Both the position numbers and the translations under genes were made by a program. 50,992 nucleotides of DNA from Candidatus Cloacimonas sp. (GTDB taxonomy: Bacteria > Cloacimonadota > Cloacimonadia > Cloacimonadales > Cloacimonadaceae), in the NCBI GenBank assembly GCA_039680785.1, contig JBDKSF010000085.1:1-50992 (forward strand). Reading direction: 5' to 3'. The notes beneath the pieces were generated by a model. The model saw only the letters and a list, made by a program, of their open reading frames with translations. It made no database searches and was not told the DNA's origin. The stretch's first letter is position 1. Each line of letters begins with the position of its first letter. Positions 7,230 to 13,823 of the stretch are shown piece by piece.

Positions 7230-7379
7230 ATGAGCATTGATGAAAAACTTATTTTACTTATTGCATATACATCATTATTAATGGAAGTTGAGAAACTTAA
7301 AGGCAACGAAAAATGGAGTATGTTTATATTTTTATGTTCTTTAATAGCAACCATATATTATTTATTTAGATTAGTGTAG
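7230..7379 (+). CDS. Small single-pass membrane protein (49 aa)
   Basis: The start was chosen at ATG 7230, which follows GAGGGGCG. An in-frame ATG at 7185 lies within the preceding gene. A mildly hydrophobic N-terminal helix (LILLIAYTSLLM) is followed by a clear transmembrane segment near the C-terminus (MFIFLCSLIATIYYLF). No family recognised. Confidence 0.55.
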   Translation: MSIDEKLILLIAYTSLLMEVEKLKGNEKWSMFIFLCSLIATIYYLFRLV

Positions 7380-7390
7380 TTTAAACTATC

Positions 7391-7678
7391 ATGAAAGGTT
7401 TTAGTGCCATGAAAGACCACAAATGTAGATTACCAGATTATTGTATTTGTTCATCTACAATACTAGAATCAAATGAAAAATGCCCAATCCATTCTGGATA
7501 TACACCTTATCCGCCACGGTGTGTTGATTGTGGTAGATTTATACATGTTGAAGAAAAAGAATTTCCAAAATATTATTCTGAGCCTTCTGATATTCCATGT
7601 AGTATATGTAAAGGTATAATGACAAAAGGTGATGAAGAATGTGCCGGAGTTTGTAGTGACTGCTATTTCAAAGCATGA
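7391..7678 (+). CDS. Cysteine-rich zinc-binding hypothetical protein
   Basis: 95 residues if the first ATG is used. A second in-frame ATG at 7409 is an alternative, and neither has a strong ribosome site. It contains C-x4-C-x-C near 12-20, CVDC (44-47), CSIC (70-73) and C-x3-C-x2-C near the end, so two or three treble-clef or ribbon-like sites. It may bind nucleic acid or protein. The function is unknown. Confidence 0.6.
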   Translation: MKGFSAMKDHKCRLPDYCICSSTILESNEKCPIHSGYTPYPPRCVDCGRFIHVEEKEFPKYYSEPSDIPCSICKGIMTKGDEECAGVCSDCYFKA

Positions 7679-7688
7679 GAGTATAAAT

Positions 7689-8612
7689 ATGAAATTTTTT
7701 TGCACAAGTGATTGGCATCTTCGAGCTACAACACCAAAAAATAGAATAGATGATTTTTCAGCAGAATTGTTTAGGAAAGTTGATTGGATATATAATATGG
7801 CTTATCACAATCAATGTTCCTATATTTTAAGGGCAGGGGACTTGACTAATTCTGCTACATTGCCTTATTCAGTTACTCAAAAATACATTGATCTATTTTT
7901 GAGTTGGAAAGAGAAAGAAGTTATCGGGATAGATATAGCAGGGCAACATGATATGAGGTACCATTCAAACGATCTTGAAAATACTCCTATCATGACATTT
8001 GCGGCAGCTAAATCAATTATACTTTTAGGCAGGGGGGATATGTTTGAACCAGAAGAAGGTATTCATATTTATGGTGCTGGTTGGAATGATGATATTCCTG
8101 AAATAGAAGACCCTGAAGCATTTAATATTCTTATTATCCATTCTATGATGATCTCTGAGAAGATATGGTATGGTCAAGAGAATTATGATAGTGCAAGAAA
8201 GTTTTTAAAAGATAATAATTTTGATCTTATTGTATCTGGAGATAATCATAAAACAGTTGTTTCTTGTGTTTCTCATATAAATGGAGATAAATGGTTACTT
8301 AATACTGGTTCTTTAATGAGACAAAAATCAGATCAAATGGATCATAAACCTTGTATTTTTATCTTTGATACAGAGACAAGAAAAAGTGATATTCATTATA
8401 TTCCTTGTAAAGATATTTCTCAGGTTATGAATATCGAAAAGATTTCTAAGGAGAAAGAACAAAGTAAGGAACTTAATGATCTAAAAGAAAAGCTGAATGA
8501 AAATGTAGAGGAATCTGGTCTTGATTATTTATTGAATCTTAGATTAGGATTATCTACTTCTGGACTTAGCGAAAAGGCAATCGAGTTTGTTGAAAGGAGT
8601 ATTCCAGCATGA
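7689..8612 (+). CDS. Mre11/SbcD-like nuclease (T4 gp47-like)
   Basis: 307 residues from ATG 7689. The longer in-frame start at 7629 lies inside the previous gene. The calcineurin-like phosphoesterase motifs are TSDWH (D8, H10), AGD (D51), GQHD (85-88, in place of GNHD), a histidine in IIHSMM (H151) and SGDNH (183-187, where GHxH is usual). The fold and order match the nuclease subunit of Mre11/Rad50 complexes, which trim double-strand ends for recombination. Its ATPase partner is encoded on both sides (5567-6703 and 9614-10219), an unusual arrangement. The C-terminal 70 residues are helical, as in the Rad50-binding part of the family. Confidence 0.88.
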   Translation: MKFFCTSDWHLRATTPKNRIDDFSAELFRKVDWIYNMAYHNQCSYILRAGDLTNSATLPYSVTQKYIDLFLSWKEKEVIGIDIAGQHDMRYHSNDLENTPIMTFAAAKSIILLGRGDMFEPEEGIHIYGAGWNDDIPEIEDPEAFNILIIHSMMISEKIWYGQENYDSARKFLKDNNFDLIVSGDNHKTVVSCVSHINGDKWLLNTGSLMRQKSDQMDHKPCIFIFDTETRKSDIHYIPCKDISQVMNIEKISKEKEQSKELNDLKEKLNENVEESGLDYLLNLRLGLSTSGLSEKAIEFVERSIPA

Positions 8613-8965
8613 AAGTTATTATAGCAGGAAGCAGAACAATAACAAATCCAGTTGCTTTAGATTCAGCTATTTCATCAGCAATAAATATATTAAATATTTC
8701 TATAACTGAAGTTGTTTGTGGAATGGCAAAAGGGGCAGATGAACTTGGAAGACAGTGGGCTATTAAACATAATATTCCAGTAACAGAATTTCATGCTGCA
8801 TGGACTCGTTATGGAAAATCAGCAGGAAAAATAAGAAATGCACAAATGGCAGAATATGCAGATGTTTTGATAGCTTTATGGGATGGGCAAAGTAGAGGTA
8901 CAGAACATATGATAAATAAAGCAAAAGAAAGAAACCTTAAAGTTTATATTCATAGAACATATTAA
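8609..8965 (+). CDS. DUF2493/YspA-type SLOG-fold protein
   Basis: 118 residues, with the ATG overlapping the nuclease stop (ATGA). It opens with the Rossmann-like run KVIIAGSRTITN, followed by VVCGMAKGADELGRQWA (about 35-51) and RNAQMAEYADVLIALWDG (about 77-94), the hallmark of the DUF2493 branch of SLOG domains. These bind nucleotides or nucleotide-like ligands, and related proteins occur in phages and conflict systems. A ligand-sensing or nucleotide-processing role beside a nuclease is inference. Confidence 0.8.
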   Translation: MKVIIAGSRTITNPVALDSAISSAINILNISITEVVCGMAKGADELGRQWAIKHNIPVTEFHAAWTRYGKSAGKIRNAQMAEYADVLIALWDGQSRGTEHMINKAKERNLKVYIHRTY

Positions 8966-8974
8966 GGAGAAGAT

Positions 8975-9205
8975 ATGAGTAAATATGGAATTGAATTTGA
9001 AGATTTATTTTTTACTGCAAATGTTGATAATATTGCTACCTTGATCAAAAAAGAACTTTATCAACAATATGGTAACCATTATGGATTTTCTCTTGAAATA
9101 TATTTTATTCATGGTGGATCTATTACAATACAAAGAGGTAGAAAAGAAGAAAGAGATCAAATTTATAACGACCTAAAAGCTATAATACAAAAGGAGAAAA
9201 TATGA
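8975..9205 (+). CDS. Small hypothetical protein
   Basis: 76 residues, with AAGGAG upstream. It has an alpha/beta appearance, with strands LEIYFIHGGSITIQRG after a helix (IATLIKKELYQQYG) and a closing helix. Its stop overlaps the next ATG. No recognised family. Confidence 0.6.
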   Translation: MSKYGIEFEDLFFTANVDNIATLIKKELYQQYGNHYGFSLEIYFIHGGSITIQRGRKEERDQIYNDLKAIIQKEKI

Positions 9206-9441
9206 GTAATATAATTCAAGATATTCAGTCTTACAAAAAAGCTATTGCTGAAACAGAAAGAACTCTTGCACAAGATGAAGGTTCTTTAAAAACAAATGAA
9301 GAAAGCTTGAAAAAAGAGATTGGTAACTGTGATGAAAATTTCGTTTCTAAATGGCTATCAACAAATGAAACAGAACTGGTTAACATTGACAAACAAATCA
9401 ATGAGAAGTTAACCCATCTTAAACAAGTGTTCCCATTATGA
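9202..9441 (+). CDS. Coiled-coil protein, possible displaced Rad50-like coil segment
   Basis: 79 residues, all charged helix (for example TERTLAQDEGSLKTNEESL), with AAGGAG upstream. It lies just before the gene for the Rad50-like C-terminal lobe, where the returning coiled coil of an intact SbcC would be. It may be a remnant or a stand-alone coil subunit; this is inferred from position only. Confidence 0.55.
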   Translation: MSNIIQDIQSYKKAIAETERTLAQDEGSLKTNEESLKKEIGNCDENFVSKWLSTNETELVNIDKQINEKLTHLKQVFPL

Positions 9442-9617
9442 AAGAATTTAATATAATAATTAGGGTATTTTCCCTTATAGTATTTATTCTATGGTTTTTA
9501 ATTACTTTGATGGTTTGGTTCGAACTTTCTCCAGAAAAAAGTTTGACTGATGTTTTGATTATGGAAAGGGATACAATTAAAGAAGTTATAGATCATTTTA
9601 AGGGATTGAGAATATGA
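9438..9617 (+). CDS. Small membrane protein (59 aa)
   Basis: The ATG overlaps the previous stop (ATGA), and its own stop overlaps the next start (ATGA at 9614). One strong transmembrane helix (IRVFSLIVFILWFLITLMVW, about residues 8-27) is followed by a charged amphipathic tail. It is inserted in the middle of the recombination genes. No family recognised. Confidence 0.6.
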   Translation: MKEFNIIIRVFSLIVFILWFLITLMVWFELSPEKSLTDVLIMERDTIKEVIDHFKGLRI

Positions 9618-10219
9618 TTGAATACCAAAAACTCAAACAAAAGTTCATTGACGAAAAAACAAACCGAGATTTCCTTCTAAGGAATATTGAAACATATAAA
9701 CAATCAATCCAGTCATTAGAACAAGATCAAATTGCTGCTAAAGCTGCACAAGTGTATTGTCAACAAAAAGCAGAAGAAACACAAAGAAACCTTGAGTATA
9801 GGATTTCAAATTTAGTGTCAACTGCATTATCAGCAGTATTTGAAGATCCAGATCAATTCCTTGTTAAATTTGTCCAGCGCCGAGGCCGAACTGAGTGTGA
9901 TCTGTTGTTCATGAAAGATGGGAAAGAAACAGATTTTGTTGGGGGTGGTGTAAAAGATGTAACTTGTTTTGCTCTAAAGATTGCTTTTCTATTCTTGAAA
10001 AGGAATAAAACAGGTAATCGTTTATTCTTTGCAACTGATGAACCATTTAGAAATCTTCATGGAGATAAAGAACAAGAAAACTGTTCTGATATGGCGAAAA
10101 TGTTAACAAGAGAATGTAACCTTCAAATCTTGATGATAAGTGATGTAGAGAGAGTAAATAAAGCAGCAGATAAAATCTTTCGTGTTGAAATGAGGAACAA
10201 GATTAGTTATGTTAATTAG
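9614..10219 (+). CDS. Rad50/SbcC-like ATPase, C-terminal lobe
   Basis: 201 residues. After about 65 residues of coiled coil come the features of an ABC/SMC-type C-lobe: a signature-like GGGVKDVTCFALKIA (110-124), Walker B RLFFATDEP (136-144, D142 and catalytic E143) and a D-loop/switch region with LQILMISDVE. There is no Walker A here. It should pair in trans with the P-loop part encoded from 5567, since an active site needs both. The start is coupled to the preceding gene. Its stop lies within the convergent terminator. Confidence 0.82.
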   Translation: MIEYQKLKQKFIDEKTNRDFLLRNIETYKQSIQSLEQDQIAAKAAQVYCQQKAEETQRNLEYRISNLVSTALSAVFEDPDQFLVKFVQRRGRTECDLLFMKDGKETDFVGGGVKDVTCFALKIAFLFLKRNKTGNRLFFATDEPFRNLHGDKEQENCSDMAKMLTRECNLQILMISDVERVNKAADKIFRVEMRNKISYVN

Positions 10220-10250
10220 TATAAAAGGAGATATAATCTCCTTTTATACT
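10218..10250. terminator. Convergent bidirectional terminator hairpin
   Basis: A perfect 15-bp inverted repeat (10218-10232 with 10236-10250) has a 3-base ATA loop. It overlaps the stop of the last + strand gene and lies 37 bases from the end of the last - strand gene. The stem itself contains A/T runs that give weak T-tracts in both directions. It separates the two transcription blocks. Confidence 0.8.
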
Positions 10251-10287
10251 ATATCACCACCCCCGAACAAGACTCCCATTTTGGCTC

Positions 10288-10899
10288 CTATGAGCAGGAT
10301 TGAGTTATAAAATAACACTGGAGTGTCGAGTCATAGGTCCAAGTAGACCCGTCAGCACTCAAACATGTCCTTCCGCCAGACCCCCCGTAAATATCTATCC
10401 TGTTCGAACTATCTCCAACAGAACTACACCCAAGTGCCCAGCTATAGGATGTTCCAGAAATAAGACCATAGTTTGAGAAATTGAATGTGTAGTCTGTTGC
10501 TGAAGTGCTTACGGAAGCAGCAGACAACGTGTCAGTAGACGTGGCAAGCAGATTGACAGGATCATTTGTAGGGGTGCTGTAAATATATGCTGTTATTGTA
10601 AATGACGGCGATCCTGCTTTTAACAATTTTACCGTTAGTTTAGCCAAAGAATACGAACTACCAGCAGTGAATTTACTTGAGGCATACTTGGTCCCATCGG
10701 AATAACCTAACCATGTAGTTTGCGCTGGGTCGGTAGTAAAACTATCCTTCGTAGGATAACTACACCCAGCAACGCCACTCGACCCGAACCCGGCCATATT
10801 CAAAGCCTCGGCTGGCCGAATAATGTCTCGACTCGGCAGGAACAACCCACCGGCGAAGATGAACGTGGTCGCCTTCTTGATGAAATCTCGTCGGTCCAT
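10288..10899 (-). CDS. Fibre-region protein with Tat-type signal and carbohydrate-binding-like domain
   Basis: 203 residues from the ATG at 10899, which overlaps the stop of the upstream gene (TAATG). Longer upstream starts are possible but uncoupled. The N-terminus, MDRRDFIKKATTFIFAGGLF, is a classical twin-arginine signal (RRxFIK, hydrophobic stretch). The rest is a serine/threonine-rich beta protein (LAKLTVKLLKAG, NLLATSTDTLSA, SGTSYSWALG), like lectin-type choice-of-anchor domains. A Tat leader on a phage fibre-region gene is unexpected. It may be a host exported protein captured by the phage, or a protein sent to the periplasm. The first part of the gene is more GC-rich than the genome average. 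Confidence 0.65.
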   Translation of the reverse strand: MDRRDFIKKATTFIFAGGLFLPSRDIIRPAEALNMAGFGSSGVAGCSYPTKDSFTTDPAQTTWLGYSDGTKYASSKFTAGSSYSLAKLTVKLLKAGSPSFTITAYIYSTPTNDPVNLLATSTDTLSAASVSTSATDYTFNFSNYGLISGTSYSWALGCSSVGDSSNRIDIYGGSGGRTCLSADGSTWTYDSTLQCYFITQSCS

Positions 10900-12419
10900 T
10901 AGTTGGTGCTCCATGTACCGGCACCTGATATGCAGTACCATGCGAAGGGTTTTGTGTAGGCCGTTGAACTGGTGTAGGCGACCGTTGAACTGCCATCACT
11001 GAGAACAGTAGTCCCGAACGTGAAATTACCGTCTGACTTGCTGGCGGTAACGTATCCCATGCGCACATGAGCGGCTTCGGCTGCTGGCAGACCTGCCACG
11101 GCGAGGATAGCGGTATCATAGCCGGTAGCATTGGCGGATGCCTCAATAGCGTCCACGGTGCCGTTTACCCCGATATCGAAAGCCACGGCCCCGAATTTGC
11201 CTTGAGGGATAACATCATTCCCAGGGGCTACGCCTACTGCATCAACCACTTTCGCGTATCCGGTCCCGGCAACGTCAAAGCTGAACGCCCCGTGTGCCAC
11301 TGCCGTGGTGGTTGAACCTATTGCCAAGGCAGGACCAACGGTTATTCCCGTGCTCGCCATTTGCTGAGTCCAGCAAGTAACGGTTGCGCCTTGTGTCGGA
11401 ACGGCAATGGACACGTAAGTCTTGCCACACGTACCATTCAGGCACATGAAATCGTCAGGGGTCGGGGTTGTGGAAGCCGTGAAGCGCCAGTATTTAGCCG
11501 CCTGTGCTTCACCAACCGAGCCGATGAAGTTGTACCCCGCCGCCGCAACGGGAAGTGTGTGGCTGATATCGTTGGGGCCTTGACCCGTGTTGGTTATGAT
11601 AGTGTTCGTGACTTGTGCCGCAGTGAGGTTGAGCGCGGCTGACCCGTCCACCATGACGGGCTGAAGGGCTTTGTTGGTTACGGTCTGAACGTCCGTGGTG
11701 CCTACCAACAAACCGGAAGTGGGAAAGGTCATATCCGCATCTGGGGTTGTCCAAGCTCGTGTCTGTCCAGCAGCAGGACCACTTACAGTGATCTTACCTG
11801 TTGTGGCAGTAGATTTTATACTACCCGCAGAACCCGTAGTGTCCGCATTGACTGCTGCTTTAGTTGCAATATTTCCATCAAGCTTTTGAATTGCCTGTAA
11901 AATACTATCAGTCGCAACTAAAGCTGCTGCACCAGATGTAAATCCAGTAATTGCTTGATTTATGACGTTTGCTGCTGTAACCAACGTACCAGCAGGGAGT
12001 ATTGCTGTCCCACCATCTGGTGCTTGAATGGTCCCGGTGTTACCTGGAGTCTGATTAGACGGGTCTATCTTGACAGTCTTCGTCGGAACAGATGTATCAT
12101 AAAACTGTGCAGCAGCATTATCGAGGCTAATCCCCGCAATAGATAAAGCCCCTATTCCCCTATTAATTGCAATTTGCGTTGTACCTAAGAAGAATAATTG
12201 ATTTGTAGCAGCTTTACCTACAATAGCAGCATCTATTGCTTTTTTTACAAGATCAGGTGTCCATGATCTAACAGCAGTAGATGTGCCAGCTTCTGCTTCT
12301 GTTTGGGTAACAGTTTTGGGTATTCTTATTCCTTCAAAAGTAGTTTGAGCGTTAACAAGTTCAGCAAACCCAAACCAAAGTGCAAACAAAAATAATATAA
12401 ATTTGGTTTTATTTGACAT
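10899..12419 (-). CDS. Tail fibre-like repeat protein with Sec signal peptide
   Basis: 506 residues. The first 25 (basic start, then FILFLFALWFGFAELVNA) form a Sec-type signal peptide with an A-x-A-like end. The body is Ala/Thr/Gly-rich with repeated short strands (VTNKALQPVMVDGSAALNLT, TSGLLVGTTDVQ), as in phage fibre shafts. The C-terminal half has six or so cysteines and ends with a WYCISGAG strand. The AT-rich N-terminal part gives way to a GC-rich middle and C-terminal part (hand count 35 of 60 G+C at 11101-11160, against 16 of 60 at 12361-12420), suggesting a recombined tip. It probably acts in host recognition. Why it has a signal peptide is unclear. Confidence 0.65.
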   Translation of the reverse strand: MSNKTKFILFLFALWFGFAELVNAQTTFEGIRIPKTVTQTEAEAGTSTAVRSWTPDLVKKAIDAAIVGKAATNQLFFLGTTQIAINRGIGALSIAGISLDNAAAQFYDTSVPTKTVKIDPSNQTPGNTGTIQAPDGGTAILPAGTLVTAANVINQAITGFTSGAAALVATDSILQAIQKLDGNIATKAAVNADTTGSAGSIKSTATTGKITVSGPAAGQTRAWTTPDADMTFPTSGLLVGTTDVQTVTNKALQPVMVDGSAALNLTAAQVTNTIITNTGQGPNDISHTLPVAAAGYNFIGSVGEAQAAKYWRFTASTTPTPDDFMCLNGTCGKTYVSIAVPTQGATVTCWTQQMASTGITVGPALAIGSTTTAVAHGAFSFDVAGTGYAKVVDAVGVAPGNDVIPQGKFGAVAFDIGVNGTVDAIEASANATGYDTAILAVAGLPAAEAAHVRMGYVTASKSDGNFTFGTTVLSDGSSTVAYTSSTAYTKPFAWYCISGAGTWSTN

Positions 12420-12487
12420 TTATTTATCCTCTTAAAGTTGAAAAAGTAATCAAACAATTTCTCCTTTTTGTCAATTGAAAACCATTT

Positions 12488-12916
12488 TTATTGCATTTCT
12501 CTTATATCTACTACTGCACCAAAAGTAGATTCAACAATAACAGTGTTCACTTTTCCCCATACATCTTCTTTTGCAAATTCAATACCTCTACCAGGAAGTA
12601 ATAAAGCAGCACGGGGACCAGTAGCATTATTAAAATGAATATCAACTTCCCCACTACTATCAACTCTATTAAATATTTCTAATCCAGTAATTCTTTTACC
12701 AACTGTTACTGTTCCTGACCCACCTGCTACTCCTATCATTACTACATTCCAATTAAATGTAGGTGAATCAACTGGACTAACAGAAGTTTCTGTGAATCCA
12801 TCTACAGTTAAATCTTGATAAGATTTAACAGAGTGCCCAGGTGGTACTACTTGTGCTTCACCAGAAAAATTAGTGACTCTCACTGCAAAATCATTGTCAT
12901 TTTGGAAAGTAGGCAT
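12488..12916 (-). CDS. Small beta-rich virion-associated protein
   Basis: 142 residues, with AAAAGGAGA before the ATG. A beta-sandwich appearance (FAVRVTNFSGEAQVVPPGHS, then TVTVGKRITGLEIFNR, then SGEVDIHFNNATG) suggests a small structural or decoration protein of the tail tip. It carries two of the SGE tripeptides common in this phage's virion proteins. Family not recognised. Confidence 0.55.
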   Translation of the reverse strand: MPTFQNDNDFAVRVTNFSGEAQVVPPGHSVKSYQDLTVDGFTETSVSPVDSPTFNWNVVMIGVAGGSGTVTVGKRITGLEIFNRVDSSGEVDIHFNNATGPRAALLLPGRGIEFAKEDVWGKVNTVIVESTFGAVVDIREMQ

Positions 12917-12928
12917 TTTATCTCCTTT

Positions 12929-13789
12929 TTAGTATTCTATGTACCATGCATCTTTAGCTACATTGCCACCAGTTATATTTACCTTAAAATAATTATTATT
13001 TGGTACAGTCATTCTAACTGTATGACGTTGATTAGCACCTTTAGTTTCCCAATGCACATATTTTGATACTGGAGTAGAAGGATCAGAATAACCAATAAAA
13101 GTTCCAGTAGTATCACACCATCCTATAGCTACAACTGTTATAGTTTTACCAGTTGTATTTCTATATTCAACTCCAAAATCATAATTTACAGTCTCATCAT
13201 ACTGAGTAATACCAAGTAAATTTTTTGTGTCACTCGCTGATAATTCTTCTGTACTCCCAGATCCAGAAGACTTGCGGCCAAGTAATCTAGCTGTCGCTGA
13301 TATATCTTGCATCTTTGCATAAGTGATTGATTTATCTGAAATAGCAATAGATGAATCAATGTATTGTGGTCTAATAAAAAGTTGTTTATTTCCTAATGCA
13401 TATCCAACAATTTCAAGATTTGAAGTAGGTGCAGATGATGTAAGTTCTCCACTATTATTTAAATAAATATATTCACCACTTCCAACAAAATTAAAACAAT
13501 TAGCAGTTAATGGACCTAATGTTCGAACTCTTACATACTCACCAGATATTCCAGATTCAAGAAATATTCCAGAAACAGGTTGTTTAACTCCATCAGCAAA
13601 AGCTTTTCGCCATGTATTTCTATATAAATTTGCAACTTCACCTGAAACTATAACTTCACCACTAGCAACTTGATATCGAAGATAGGTGTGATTATATAAC
13701 TCAGCTTTATTGAAGTTATTTGTCAGTAGTGTATTCCATCCCAACAGACTAGGATCTACTGTGTCAAATTCATATATATTAGTTGCCAT
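12929..13789 (-). CDS. Tail fibre adaptor-type protein (paralogue of 16013-16549)
   Basis: 286 residues. The N-terminal 135 residues are a clear duplicate of the protein at 16013-16549, sharing YEFDTVDPSLLGW, LRYQVASGEVI, ESGISGE and GSGEYIYLNNSGE in the same order. After a helix/loop (ISATARLLGRKSSGSGSTEE, typical of fibre trimerisation regions), the C-terminal 90 residues form a tip-like domain beginning EYRNTTGK, which resembles the C-terminus of the 730-residue fibre at 13824. It is likely a fibre that attaches by its conserved head and varies at its tip. Confidence 0.7.
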   Translation of the reverse strand: MATNIYEFDTVDPSLLGWNTLLTNNFNKAELYNHTYLRYQVASGEVIVSGEVANLYRNTWRKAFADGVKQPVSGIFLESGISGEYVRVRTLGPLTANCFNFVGSGEYIYLNNSGELTSSAPTSNLEIVGYALGNKQLFIRPQYIDSSIAISDKSITYAKMQDISATARLLGRKSSGSGSTEELSASDTKNLLGITQYDETVNYDFGVEYRNTTGKTITVVAIGWCDTTGTFIGYSDPSTPVSKYVHWETKGANQRHTVRMTVPNNNYFKVNITGGNVAKDAWYIEY

Positions 13790-13823
13790 ATTTAGTAGTC
13801 TCCAGTCTAAATATTAATTAATA

